A stretch of 44,264 nucleotides of DNA from Thermaceae bacterium (GTDB taxonomy: Bacteria > Deinococcota > Deinococci > Deinococcales > Marinithermaceae), in the NCBI GenBank assembly GCA_015488545.1, contig WFNN01000030.1, positions 1-44,264 on the forward strand. Reading direction: 5' to 3'. Both the position numbers and the translations under genes were made by a program. The notes under the pieces are model-generated. The model was given only the letters and a program-made list of their open reading frames with translations. It did no database searches and was not told the DNA's origin. Below, one piece after another: positions 17,370 to 26,913 of the stretch. Every line of letters begins with the position of its first letter. The first letter of the stretch is position 1.

Positions 17370-18098
17370 ATGGCGGTCACCGCGTTAACCTTTGACTTTT
17401 GGGGAACCCTTTTCACCGAAGGCCCCAGGTTTTTAGAAGTCGTCCTGCCCAAGCGCTACGAGATCCTCCTCGACGCCACCTCCGAAGCCGGCACCCCGGC
17501 CGACGAGGACGCAGTCCGGGAAGCCTACCGAGCCGCCGCACGCGCCTTCCGGGCAGCCTGGGAAGCCGGCGAGATGATGTCGAACTACGAGCGGGTGGCC
17601 TACATCTTCAAAACCCTCGGCGTGCCGTTTGACGAAGGGCTGGTGGCGATCACCGCTAGAAGGCTGGAGGACGCCGCGCTCGAGGGCGACCTGGTACCCC
17701 TGCCCGGCACCCGGGAGGCCATCCCTGCCCTGGCCCAGAACCACCCGCTGGGAATCGTCTCCGACACCGGGCTCACCCCGGGCCGCGTAATCCGCGAACT
17801 GCTGGCCAGGGAAAACTTCGCCCGCTACTTTTACGCCATGAGCTTCTCCGACGAAACCGGCACAGTCAAGCCGCAGAAGGAGGCTTTCCTGAAAGCCCTC
17901 GAGGCCATGGGCGTTGCCCCCGAAGAGGCCTTACACACCGGCGATCTCCCCCGCGCCGACATCGAGGGGGCCTTCGCCGCCGGATACGCCCACGCGGTGC
18001 TCTACACCGGCCGGGCCGCCAGGAACCCCACCGTAAAGCCCACCGCGGCGATCGCCGACCATCGCGAGCTGGTCAAACTGCTCCCTCGGCTAGGGTAA
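17370..18098 (+). CDS. HAD-family hydrolase
   Basis: FDFWGTLF, GIVSDTG, KPQKEAFLKALEAMG, HTGDLPRADIEGAFAAG motifs; AAAGGAGG ribosome-binding site. Confidence 0.88.
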   Translation: MAVTALTFDFWGTLFTEGPRFLEVVLPKRYEILLDATSEAGTPADEDAVREAYRAAARAFRAAWEAGEMMSNYERVAYIFKTLGVPFDEGLVAITARRLEDAALEGDLVPLPGTREAIPALAQNHPLGIVSDTGLTPGRVIRELLARENFARYFYAMSFSDETGTVKPQKEAFLKALEAMGVAPEEALHTGDLPRADIEGAFAAGYAHAVLYTGRAARNPTVKPTAAIADHRELVKLLPRLG

Positions 18099-18971
18099 AC
18101 GGACCCCAAAGCCCGGCGGGCGGAGCACCGGGAAGTCGGGGTTGCCCTTGCGGTCCGGGAGCCTCTCCACCCGCTCCGCCGGGTGCGGTTCACCCCGGTT
18201 GCAGTAGGGGCAATCGGGCCGCTCCTTAATCCGCTTCACCCGGGCCGGTACCCCCATGACGATCGCGTGGGGAGGGACGTCGCGGGTGACGACCGCCATC
18301 GTCGCCACCATGGCATCGTCACCGACCCGCACCCCGGCCAGTACAGTGGCGTGGTAGGTGATGCGCACCCCGGTACCGAGCACGGTGTGCTTCAGGGTGA
18401 CGTCGGCCTGCTCGCGGACGTCGTGGGTGTGGCTGTAAACGTTGGCGTAATCGGCGATCGAGACCCGATCCATCAGGGTAATGCCGCCGATATCGTCGAG
18501 GAGCACATGGCGGTGAACGACCACGTCGTCGCCGAGCTCGAGGTTATACCCCACCGAGAACTCAACGTTCTGGAAAAACTTGGGGTTCTTCCCCACCCGT
18601 TTGAAAATGAAGGGGGCGAGGGTGGCCCGGATCTTCACCCCAGCGTGCACGCTCTGGCCCAGCGGGGTCTGGTCCAGGGCCTTCCACATCCAAAGCAGGG
18701 GCTTCACCCGCTGAAACTTCTCCTGGTCGGTAGCGGCGTAGTACTCGGCCTCGAAGGTAACGTTGGCCGGGTCCAGGGCCAGCGCGGCCAGGGGCGCGCG
18801 CTCGGCGAGTTCCTCAAAGCCCGTCCCGTGCATTACCTGGGCCAGGATTTCCCGTACCAGGAGGCGCCGGTCGGTGGCCGGGTCGGCGAGGCGCTCGGCC
18901 AGCTCGCCAAGGAACCGTTCGAGCTCGCGCTCGGCCCCGGGGTTCACGCGCCGCGGCAAAAGCCAAGGCAT
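18090..18971 (-). CDS. Left-handed beta-helix acyltransferase (LbH family)
   Basis: Hexapeptide-like repeats: VSIADYANVYSHTHDV..VLGTGVRITYHATVLAGVRVGDDAMVATMAVVTRDVPPHAIVMGVPARVKR. Confidence 0.85.
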   Translation of the reverse strand: MPWLLPRRVNPGAERELERFLGELAERLADPATDRRLLVREILAQVMHGTGFEELAERAPLAALALDPANVTFEAEYYAATDQEKFQRVKPLLWMWKALDQTPLGQSVHAGVKIRATLAPFIFKRVGKNPKFFQNVEFSVGYNLELGDDVVVHRHVLLDDIGGITLMDRVSIADYANVYSHTHDVREQADVTLKHTVLGTGVRITYHATVLAGVRVGDDAMVATMAVVTRDVPPHAIVMGVPARVKRIKERPDCPYCNRGEPHPAERVERLPDRKGNPDFPVLRPPGFGVRLP

Positions 18972-19014
18972 GGCCCTATCTTGCAAGGCTGGCCCGGCTT
19001 GCGCAAGCCGGGTG

Positions 19015-19911
19015 CTAGCGGTAGCCGAGCTCCCTTAAGGCTTCGGGGTCCTTGCGCCAGTTCTTGTAGACCTTGACCGCGAGGTCTAGGTAAACCTTCC
19101 GGTTCAGGAAGACCTCGAGCTGCTTCCTCGCTGCCCGCCCGATCTCCTTCAGCTTGCGACCGCCCTTCCCAATCACAATCGGCTTATGGGCCTCGCGCTC
19201 AACGAAAAGGGTGGCCCGGACGTAGAGCACGCCGTTTTCCCGTTCGGCGACCTCCTCCACCCGCACCGCCACCGAGTACGGCACCTCCTCGAAAAGGCGT
19301 TTCATTGCTTCCTCGCGAATGATTTCGGCGATCCACTCCTCAAAGGGCTGGTCGGAGCGGGCGAAATCAGGGGGGAAATAGAAAGGTCCTTCGGGAAGGA
19401 GGGCCAAAATCTCGGCCCTAAGCTCCCCAACATCGCGCTCATCAAGGGCGCTGATCGCGCGGGTCGCTTCCACCCCGGGCAGCAGCTCGGCGTAGGCCGC
19501 CATTGCCGACTCGGGGTACTTGGCGGCGTCCCGCTTGTTGCCGAGCAGGTAGATAGGCACTTTGCCCAAAAGCGGCCTGAGGGCCCGGGCCACCATGCGG
19601 TCCTCCTCGGTGGGGGGGTGGCGAAGGTCCACTAGCCAGAGAATCAAATTGACGTCGGAAAGCGCCTCTTTAACCTGCTCGTTAATGTAGTCGCCAAGGG
19701 CGTCCTCGGGTTTGTGGAGCCCAGGGGTGTCCACGAAAACCGCCTGGCGATTCCCTTCGGTAAGCACCCCCCGCACGCTCTTGCGGGTGGTCTGGGGGCG
19801 AGGGCTGATGGGGGCCACCTTGACCCCGAGGAGGTTGTTCAAGAGCGTGGACTTGCCCACGTTGGGTTTGCCCACGATGGCCACGAAACCGGAATAGGTC
19901 TTCTCGTTCAC
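19015..19911 (-). CDS. era: GTPase Era (GTG start proposed)
   Basis: [46 protein letters not shown] domain [19 protein letters not shown] (complement of 19919-19924)-N7-GTG supports start at 19911. Confidence 0.95.
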   Translation of the reverse strand: MNEKTYSGFVAIVGKPNVGKSTLLNNLLGVKVAPISPRPQTTRKSVRGVLTEGNRQAVFVDTPGLHKPEDALGDYINEQVKEALSDVNLILWLVDLRHPPTEEDRMVARALRPLLGKVPIYLLGNKRDAAKYPESAMAAYAELLPGVEATRAISALDERDVGELRAEILALLPEGPFYFPPDFARSDQPFEEWIAEIIREEAMKRLFEEVPYSVAVRVEEVAERENGVLYVRATLFVEREAHKPIVIGKGGRKLKEIGRAARKQLEVFLNRKVYLDLAVKVYKNWRKDPEALRELGYR

Positions 19912-19940
19912 AAAAACCAGGATACGCTTCCCCAACCGGG

Positions 19941-19946
19941 TAGAGT
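19941..19946 (+). promoter_or_regulatory. -10 element TAGAGT for leaderless-type dprA
   Basis: TAGAGT-N6-GTG. Confidence 0.5.
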
Positions 19947-19952
19947 AGCGAC

Positions 19953-20978
19953 GTGACCCGGCGCTGGATCGCCCTGGCGCTTACCCCCGGGGTGGGGCCA
20001 AGGCGCCTCCTTCGGGTTCTTGCTGCTGGAGCCCCCGACCCCGAAACGGTGGCCGGGGTGTTGGGGCCGGACCTTGCGGCGGCCTACCGCGCAGTCCTTC
20101 GAAAGGGGGTAGCCGAACGTCTCTTAGAGATCGCGGAGCAGCTCGGATCCCGGATCACCGGGCCCTGGGACACCGATTACCCCAAGGGTCTCCGGCACCT
20201 CCCCGATCCCCCAGCACCGCTTTTCCTCAAAGGGGCGCCGCCGCCCTGGGAAAACGCGGTGGCGATCGTGGGCACGCGGGCGGCCAGCCCCTGGGCCCGG
20301 GGGTTCGCAAGCGAACTGGCCCAAACGCTGGCGCAGGCGGGGGTGGCGCTGGTCTCGGGCCTGGCCCGGGGCATCGACGCGGCTGCCCATAAGGGGGTCC
20401 TCGAGGCCGGCGGCCTGAGCGTCGCCGTGCTGGGCAGCGCCCTCGACCGGATCTACCCCCCGGAACACGCGCCCTTGGCCGAAAGAAGCGCGCTGGTAAG
20501 CGAGTTTCCTTTCGGCGAAGGCCCCCGGCCGGAAAACTTCCCCCGCAGAAACCGCCTGATCGCGGCGCTCGCCCGGGCGGTGGTGGTGGTCGAAGCCCCA
20601 GAGAGGTCCGGCGCCCTGATCACCGCCCGGCACGCCCTTGAGCTCGGACGGGAAGTGCTGGCGGTGCCGGGGAGGCCCACCGACGCGAAGAGCCGGGGGG
20701 CGAACCGCCTGATCCGGGACGGGGCGGCCCCGCTCCTCGAACCCGGCGACCTTCTACTGGCCCTTGGCCTTGCCCCTCCGCCGACCAAGGCCACCGAGCC
20801 CCCGGCGCACCTGACCCCTCTTCACCGAACCCTGAAGGAGCTCGGCGAGGCCCTTCCCGACGACCTCGCCGCCCGCCTGGGGATGCCCCCAGGGGCGGTG
20901 CTCGCGGCCCTGGCCGAACTCGAGCTCCTGGGGCTTGCCGAGGCCCTCCCGGGGGGCCGCTACCGGGCCGTGGGCTGA
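19953..20978 (+). CDS. dprA: DNA processing protein DprA
   Basis: [26 protein letters not shown]-like; [41 protein letters not shown]. Confidence 0.95.
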   Translation: MTRRWIALALTPGVGPRRLLRVLAAGAPDPETVAGVLGPDLAAAYRAVLRKGVAERLLEIAEQLGSRITGPWDTDYPKGLRHLPDPPAPLFLKGAPPPWENAVAIVGTRAASPWARGFASELAQTLAQAGVALVSGLARGIDAAAHKGVLEAGGLSVAVLGSALDRIYPPEHAPLAERSALVSEFPFGEGPRPENFPRRNRLIAALARAVVVVEAPERSGALITARHALELGREVLAVPGRPTDAKSRGANRLIRDGAAPLLEPGDLLLALGLAPPPTKATEPPAHLTPLHRTLKELGEALPDDLAARLGMPPGAVLAALAELELLGLAEALPGGRYRAVG

Positions 20979-21004
20979 GCAGAGCGGATTAGAATGGAAC
21001 CAAG

Positions 21005-21697
21005 ATGATACACGCCGAGACCGCGCGAGCCAACCGCCCCCGCGCCTGGGCGGAGGGCGCTATCCTCACCGCCCTAGCGCTTTTGGCCCTTGCCGCCGGC
21101 GACCCGCTCGAGCGCGCCGCCAGCGGACTCATCTTTGTCGTCGTCCTCTGCCTTTTCTACGCGTCCGCGTACGCCCCGCCCGGCCGTTACAGCCTGGAGC
21201 ACGGCACGTTGCTCTTCGGGCGCGAGCGGATTCCCCTTTCCCGGGTCAGCGCCGCCCGGGTGGAAGCGCGCGCCCGCTGCCTCTTCTTTCCCGAAATGGT
21301 TCTTCGTATCGAGACGTCGGAAGGCGAGCGGACCCTCCCGCTCACCTACACCGGCTGGGAAACGGTGTACGAGGCCCTCCGGACCGCCCGGCCCGACCTT
21401 GGCCTTCCCCCCTGGTGGGCGGAGGCCCAAATCCAAAGGGCCCTGAAGCGGCAACGGCCCTCGATTCGCGTGCCGAACGGGGTGCGGCGCTACCGGGAAA
21501 ACGGCACCCAAGCCCTTTTCGTGGCCGCCACCCTGTGGCTCGCGCTTATCCTGGTGGGGAACGTGTTCCACCTCTCCGGGTTGCTCAACGACCTGTGGAT
21601 CGCCCTGGTGGTCTATGCCGCCCTCACCATCTACGACCGGCTGGCCAAGCCGGTGGTCGTGGTCGAAGACGAGGCGGGGCGCCTGCACACCCTCTAG
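21005..21697 (+). CDS. Membrane protein of unknown function (two hydrophobic regions, PH-like middle)
   Basis: 230 aa; N-terminal TM pair, RYSLEHGTLLFGRERIPLSRVSAARVE, C-terminal TM pair; TAGAAT-N9-ATG upstream. Confidence 0.65.
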   Translation: MIHAETARANRPRAWAEGAILTALALLALAAGDPLERAASGLIFVVVLCLFYASAYAPPGRYSLEHGTLLFGRERIPLSRVSAARVEARARCLFFPEMVLRIETSEGERTLPLTYTGWETVYEALRTARPDLGLPPWWAEAQIQRALKRQRPSIRVPNGVRRYRENGTQALFVAATLWLALILVGNVFHLSGLLNDLWIALVVYAALTIYDRLAKPVVVVEDEAGRLHTL

Positions 21698-21721
21698 GCA
21701 CCCCGCCACGGCAAACGCCGT

Positions 21722-22735
21722 TCACTTCCCGAACTTCGTAAGCGCCTTTTCCACGAACCGATTGGTGTAGGTCTTTTCCAAATCCACCCGGGCCGCCGCC
21801 AGCTTCTTATCGAACATGCTGAGCACCTTGTAGGCGGTCTTCGGCCCCTCGGGCGGGAAGCGGCCGGTGGCGCTAAACATCGAAAGCGAGTTGGCGACGA
21901 TCTTCTTGTAAAGCTCCGGGTCGTTTTGGTAGTAGCTCCTCGGCATGATCGCCACCACCTCGTCGGCGCTCTTCCCCTGCATCCAGCGGAGCGCGCGCAC
22001 GATCGCGTTCACCAGCCGCTGGGTGGTCTCGGGATGTTGCTCCACGAAGGCGCGGTGGGTGTAGAGGGTGGCCGCGGGGTAGGGACCGCCGAAGACCTTG
22101 AGGGTATCCTCGGGCTTCCGGGTATCCACCAGGACCTTAAGGAGGCCGCGCTCTTCCAGGGTGGTGATCACCGGTTCGACGTGGCTGATCGCGTCGATCT
22201 CGCCCTTTTCAAACGCGGCGATGGCCGAGGAGGCCCCGCCCACCCCGATGATCGAAACGTCGTTGGGTTTAAGCCCGTTTTTGACCAGCAGGTAGTAGAC
22301 AAAGTAGTTCGTCGAGGAGCCGGGCTTGGTCACCCCGACCTTGCGGCCCTTTAGGTCCCTGACGCTCCTGATCTCGCCGGCCAGCTTCTTTTGGATGCCG
22401 AGCACGATCCCCGGGTACTTGCCCATCAGCACCACGCCCTCAAGGTCCCGTCCCTGGGCCTGGAGCCGAACGATGTGGTCGAAGTACCCCACCACCAGGT
22501 CGGCCGACCGGCCCAAGAGGGCCCTGAGCGCTGCCGAGCCACCCTTGAAGTCCTGGATCTCGACGTCGAGCCCCTCGTCCTTGAAGTACCCGAGCCGCTC
22601 GGCCACGGTGAGCGGCAGGTAGACCACCAGGCTCTTGCCCCCCACCGCGATCACCACGTGCTTCTTTTCGGGTGCCTTAGCCAGGGCCAGGGAGGCCACC
22701 AGCAAAAGCACCACCGCCCATACCGCTTTCCTCAT
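21722..22735 (-). CDS. NitT/TauT-type ABC transporter substrate-binding protein
   Basis: Signal peptide; PLTVAERLGYFKDEGLDVEIQDFKGGSAALRALLGRSADLVVG; next to matching permease and ATPase. Confidence 0.9.
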   Translation of the reverse strand: MRKAVWAVVLLLVASLALAKAPEKKHVVIAVGGKSLVVYLPLTVAERLGYFKDEGLDVEIQDFKGGSAALRALLGRSADLVVGYFDHIVRLQAQGRDLEGVVLMGKYPGIVLGIQKKLAGEIRSVRDLKGRKVGVTKPGSSTNYFVYYLLVKNGLKPNDVSIIGVGGASSAIAAFEKGEIDAISHVEPVITTLEERGLLKVLVDTRKPEDTLKVFGGPYPAATLYTHRAFVEQHPETTQRLVNAIVRALRWMQGKSADEVVAIMPRSYYQNDPELYKKIVANSLSMFSATGRFPPEGPKTAYKVLSMFDKKLAAARVDLEKTYTNRFVEKALTKFGK

Positions 22736-23508
22736 AGCGTCCCTCCTTCCTGACCGGGGGTGGGCCGCCACACCAAGAGGCGGGCCTCCACCCGGCTTAC
22801 CACCCAGTCGAGAAGCACCACGAAAACCGCCAACACCACCATCCCGGCGAAAACGCCGGTGGTGTCGAAGACCCCCTCGGCCTGCGAGATCAAATATCCG
22901 AGCCCCCGGGCCGAACCCAGGTACTCCCCGACCACCGCCCCGATCACCGCAAACCCGATCGAGGTCCGGAGGGAAGAAAAGATCCAGCTGGCGGCCGAGG
23001 GCAGGTAGACGTGCCTGAGGAGCTGGCGCCCGCTGGCCCCAAGCATGCGCGCGTTGGCCAGCACCACCGGGTTCACCTCCTTGATCCCCTGGTAGGTGTT
23101 GAAGAACGCCACGAAAAACACCAGCGTGACCCCAAGCGCCACCTTGCTGGCCACCCCGAGGCCGAACCAGAGGGTGAAGATCGGGGCCAGGATCATCCGG
23201 GGAATCGAGTTCATCGCTTTGATTAAGGGGTCGAGCACCGCGCTGGCGGTGGGCACCAGGGCCAGCCAGAGGCCGAGCACCACCCCCAGAACGGTTCCGA
23301 TCAAGAAGGCCAGCATGGTCTCCCAGAGGGTGATCCAAAGGTGGCCGTAGATCTCGCCGGTGGAGAACCACTCCCACACCCTCGCGGCGATATCCGAAGG
23401 CTTGGAGAAAAAGAAGGCGTCCACCCACCCGGCCCGGACGCTTACTTCCCAGCCGGCGACCAGCAGGAAAAGGAGCCCGGCCTGCCAAAGCCGCACCCTA
23501 GCCCGCAT
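22732..23508 (-). CDS. NitT/TauT-type ABC transporter permease
   Basis: Multi-TM; NSIPRMILAPIFTLWFGLGVASKVALG, ASGRQLLRHVYLPSAASWIF EAA loop. Confidence 0.92.
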   Translation of the reverse strand: MRARVRLWQAGLLFLLVAGWEVSVRAGWVDAFFFSKPSDIAARVWEWFSTGEIYGHLWITLWETMLAFLIGTVLGVVLGLWLALVPTASAVLDPLIKAMNSIPRMILAPIFTLWFGLGVASKVALGVTLVFFVAFFNTYQGIKEVNPVVLANARMLGASGRQLLRHVYLPSAASWIFSSLRTSIGFAVIGAVVGEYLGSARGLGYLISQAEGVFDTTGVFAGMVVLAVFVVLLDWVVSRVEARLLVWRPTPGQEGGTL

Positions 23509-24304
23509 GGGCCCGCATCACCTCCTCCCGGAGCAAACCCCAGATCTCCCGGTGGATCTCGAGGAAGGCTTCGGTAAGCCGGATCTCGGCGACGTCGCGG
23601 GGTCGGGGCAGCGCGATTTTGAAATCCCCGATCACCCGGCTGGCCGGACCGGCCGAAAAGACCACCACCCGGTCGGCCAGGGCGATCGCCTCCTCGAGGT
23701 CGTGGGTCACGAAGAGCACGGTTTTCCTGTCCTCCTGCCAGAGACGAAGCAGCTCGTTTTCCATCAGCTGGCGGGTTTGCACGTCGAGGGCCCCGAAGGG
23801 CTCGTCCATCAGCAGGATCCGGGGCGAGAGAATCAGCACCTGGGCCAGCGCCACCCGCTTCTTCATGCCCCCGGAAAGCTGGTGGGGATAGCGGTCCTCA
23901 AAGCCCCTCAACCCCACTTTGGCCAGCCAGTGGCGGGCGCGCTCGCGGGCCTCCCGCGGCGGCATCCCCCGCAGGATTGGCCCCAAAGCAACGTTTTCCA
24001 AAGCGGTCTTCCAGGGCATGAGGCTGTCGGCCTGAAAGAGGTAGCCGGCGTGGCGGTTCAGCCCTTTTAGCGGCCGGCCCAGGACGCGAACCTCGCCCTC
24101 GGCTGGCGGCCGGAGGCCGGCGACGATGTTTAAAATTGTGCTCTTACCGCAACCGGTCGGCCCCACGATGGCCACGAACTCGCCGGGCACAGCCACCAGA
24201 TCCACACCACCTACCGCTACGTAGCGGCCAAATCGCTGCACCACGCCCACGAGCTCGATGGCGGGACCGGTTGACGTCTCCTTACGGTATGCCGTTGCCC
24301 GCAT
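23498..24304 (-). CDS. NitT/TauT-type ABC transporter ATP-binding protein
   Basis: GPTGCGKSTILNIVAGL, LSGGMKKRVALAQ, ILLMDEPFGALD. Confidence 0.95.
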   Translation of the reverse strand: MRATAYRKETSTGPAIELVGVVQRFGRYVAVGGVDLVAVPGEFVAIVGPTGCGKSTILNIVAGLRPPAEGEVRVLGRPLKGLNRHAGYLFQADSLMPWKTALENVALGPILRGMPPREARERARHWLAKVGLRGFEDRYPHQLSGGMKKRVALAQVLILSPRILLMDEPFGALDVQTRQLMENELLRLWQEDRKTVLFVTHDLEEAIALADRVVVFSAGPASRVIGDFKIALPRPRDVAEIRLTEAFLEIHREIWGLLREEVMRAHAG

Positions 24305-24305
24305 G

Positions 24306-24322
24306 ATTTTACGCGATTTTAC
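24306..24322 (-). repeat. Direct repeat ATTTTAC-GCG-ATTTTAC adjacent to ABC ATPase start
   Basis: 7-bp repeat with 10-bp period; reads GTAAAATCGCGTAAAAT on the gene strand, containing -10-like TAAAAT twice. Confidence 0.5.
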
Positions 24323-24405
24323 CCCCGGCCGGAGCCTCCAGCAAGCGCCGGGGCAAGCGGGCGGGGTCACCTTCCCCAACGGGCCCGTTCTGGTATCCTC
24401 GCGGC

Positions 24406-25401
24406 GTGGTCGAGCGGGTCTACCTGGCCAAGCCCCGGGGGTTTTGCGCCGGGGTGGTGATGGCTATTCAAACGGTGGAGCGGGCCAGCGAGGAGGCCGA
24501 CGGCGATCTGGTGGTCTACCACCAGATCGTCCACAACGAAACCGTGGTTCACCGGCTGGAAAAGGAGCGCGGGGTGCGCTTTGTGGAAGACCTCGACGAG
24601 CTTAAGAACGCGGATAACCGCCCGCGCACCATCGTCTTTTCGGCCCACGGGGTGGCCCCCGAAGTCCGGCGCAAGGCGGCCGAGCTCGGCCTGGTCCAGA
24701 TTGACGCCACCTGCCCGCTGGTCACCAAGGTCCACTCCGAAGCCCGGCGCTACGCCGCACTGGGCTACACCATCTTGCTAATCGGCGACTCCGCCGACCA
24801 CCAGGAGGTCAAGGGCACCCTCGGCGAGGCCCCCGAAAACACCATCTTGGTGGCGGTTCACACCCAGGTGGGCAAGGATCCGCGCCTGGCCGACCCCCGC
24901 ACCGTCCAGGTACCCGACCCCGAAAAGGTGCTGGTGCTCACCCAAACCACCCTGTCGGTCGACGACACCGACGCCACCGTGGCCATTCTCAAAAGGCGCT
25001 TTCCCAAGCTCATCACCCCCGCCCGGTCGGACCTCTGCTACGCCACCAAAAACCGCCAGGACGCGGTGCGCCGCCTGGCCCCTAAGGTCGATCTCTTCCT
25101 GGTGCTTTCAAGCCGCCATTCCTCCAACGGAATGCGGCTTTTCGAACTCGCGGAAAAGCTCACCCGCGCCCGACGGATCGACGCCCCCGAGGACTTGCGG
25201 GAGGATTGGTTCACGGGGGTTAAAAGCGTGGGCATCACTTCGGCCGCCAGCACCCCCGAAGACCTTGTGGCGGGCACCCTGGCCTGGTTAAAAAAGCGTT
25301 GGCCCGGGCTGGTGGTGGTTGAGGAGGGCGAGTGGGAACGGATTCGGTTCCGAAAACCCCGGCCCAGGAAACCGGAAGAGGTGCTGGCCGAACTGGGGTA
25401 A
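24406..25401 (+). CDS. ispH: 4-hydroxy-3-methylbut-2-enyl diphosphate reductase (GTG start)
   Basis: [52 protein letters not shown]6-GTG upstream. Confidence 0.96.
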   Translation: MVERVYLAKPRGFCAGVVMAIQTVERASEEADGDLVVYHQIVHNETVVHRLEKERGVRFVEDLDELKNADNRPRTIVFSAHGVAPEVRRKAAELGLVQIDATCPLVTKVHSEARRYAALGYTILLIGDSADHQEVKGTLGEAPENTILVAVHTQVGKDPRLADPRTVQVPDPEKVLVLTQTTLSVDDTDATVAILKRRFPKLITPARSDLCYATKNRQDAVRRLAPKVDLFLVLSSRHSSNGMRLFELAEKLTRARRIDAPEDLREDWFTGVKSVGITSAASTPEDLVAGTLAWLKKRWPGLVVVEEGEWERIRFRKPRPRKPEEVLAELG

Positions 25402-26351
25402 GCCCCTGGGCCTTCGCGGTCGCCCCCATGCTGGAGCGGACCGACCGCCACTTCCGTTTTTTCTTTCGCCTGATCAGTCATCGGGCCCGGCTCTACACCG
25501 AAATGGTGGTGGACCGGGCTATCCTGCACGGTGACCCCGAACGGCTTTTGGCCCACCGCGCCGAGGAACGCCCCCTGGCCCTCCAGATCGCCAGCGCCGA
25601 CCCCAGCTTGGCCGCGCGTGCAGCGGCCCGGGCGCTTTTCTACGGCTTTGACGAGGTTAACCTGAACGTCGGTTGCCCTTCGGAAAAAAGCCAGCGAATG
25701 GGGATCGGGGCGGTGCTCTTCCGGGAACCCGAGCGGGTGGCGGCGATCCACCGGGCGGTTCTCGCCGAGACCGGCGTCCCGATCACGGTAAAGCTCCGGA
25801 TCGGCCTCGACGAAGACGAGGGCTACGCCCCCCTGTTCCGCTTCGTCGAACGGGTAGCGGCGGCTGGGGTACGGGTCTTCATCGTGCACGCCCGGAAAGC
25901 GCTGCTCACCCTTTCGACCCGCAAAAACCGGGAAGTCCCGCCGCTCCGGCACGACCTGGTCCACCGGCTAAAAAGGGACTTCCCCGAGCTCACCGTGGTT
26001 ACCAACGGAGGGATCGCGACCCTCAAGGAAGTGCGCTTCCACCTCCAGCGGGTGGACGGGGCCATGGTGGGCCGCGCAGCCTACGAAAACCCTTGGCGCT
26101 TCGCCGGGGTGGACCGGGCGGTCTTCGCTTTGGACCGTCGGCCCAACCGCTGCCGCGTGGCACGGGCCATGGCCGGCTACCTCGAGGCCGAGCTCCAAAA
26201 GGGCACCCCGGGAAGAACGGTGATCCGCCCGCTTATTTCCCTCTTCAACGGGGTCCCCGGGGCCCGGGCCTGGCGGCGGGCGCTCACCGAGGGACCGGCG
26301 ACCCCGGAAGCCGTCCTCGACGCCCTCGCCCTGGTAGAATGTTCTAAATGA
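25332..26351 (+). CDS. dusA: tRNA-dihydrouridine synthase (DusA-like)
   Basis: [61 protein letters not shown]. Confidence 0.92.
   Translation: MGTDSVPKTPAQETGRGAGRTGVSPWAFAVAPMLERTDRHFRFFFRLISHRARLYTEMVVDRAILHGDPERLLAHRAEERPLALQIASADPSLAARAAARALFYGFDEVNLNVGCPSEKSQRMGIGAVLFREPERVAAIHRAVLAETGVPITVKLRIGLDEDEGYAPLFRFVERVAAAGVRVFIVHARKALLTLSTRKNREVPPLRHDLVHRLKRDFPELTVVTNGGIATLKEVRFHLQRVDGAMVGRAAYENPWRFAGVDRAVFALDRRPNRCRVARAMAGYLEAELQKGTPGRTVIRPLISLFNGVPGARAWRRALTEGPATPEAVLDALALVECSK
26335..26340 (+). promoter_or_regulatory. -10 element TAGAAT for lemA, inside the 3' end of dus
   Basis: TAGAAT-N7-ATG. Confidence 0.5.
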
Positions 26352-26911
26352 CACCCTTTTGGGTATTCGCTGGTTTCCTGGCTCTTTTCGCAATCCTCAT
26401 GGCGGCCACCTACAACCGGCTGATCGGGCTCAAAAACCAAATCGACTACGCCCGGGGCACCATCGAGGCCCTTCTCAAAAAGCGCTACGACCTCATCCCC
26501 AACCTGGTGGAGACGGTCAAAGCCTACGCCAAGCACGAGCGGACGACCCTGGAACGGGTCACCGAGCTCCGGAGCCGGGTGGGCCGGGCGAAAAGCGACG
26601 ACGAGCGGTTCAAGATCGAGGGCGAGCTCTCGGGCCTCCTCGGGCGGCTATTGGTCCAACTCGAGGCCTACCCCGAGCTCAAGGCCAACGAAAACTTCCT
26701 CCAGCTCCAGGCGGCCCTGAACGAGATCGAGGAGCAGCTGGCCGCCTCGCGCCGGGCCTACAACGCGGCGGTGGTCCAGTTCAACAACGCGGTGGAGATG
26801 TTCCCCTCCAACATGGTGGCGAGCTGGATGGGCTTAAAGCCCCGCACGGTCTTCGAGGCCGAGGAGGCCGCCCGCGAGGCCCCCGACGTCGGCGGGCTCT
26901 TTGGCTCCTAG
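26348..26911 (+). CDS. LemA family protein
   Basis: TYNRLIGLKNQIDYARGTIEALLKKRYDLIPNLVETVKAYAKHE; YNAAVVQFNNAVEMFPSNMVA. Confidence 0.95.
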   Translation: MTPFWVFAGFLALFAILMAATYNRLIGLKNQIDYARGTIEALLKKRYDLIPNLVETVKAYAKHERTTLERVTELRSRVGRAKSDDERFKIEGELSGLLGRLLVQLEAYPELKANENFLQLQAALNEIEEQLAASRRAYNAAVVQFNNAVEMFPSNMVASWMGLKPRTVFEAEEAAREAPDVGGLFGS

Positions 26912-26913
26912 GC

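Noticed and set aside
24305-24379. Upstream start (24379) for the ABC ATPase
   Set aside because: The extra N-terminus ([16 protein letters not shown]...) is atypical and would cross the candidate promoter repeat; ATG 24304 is preferred, though not proven.
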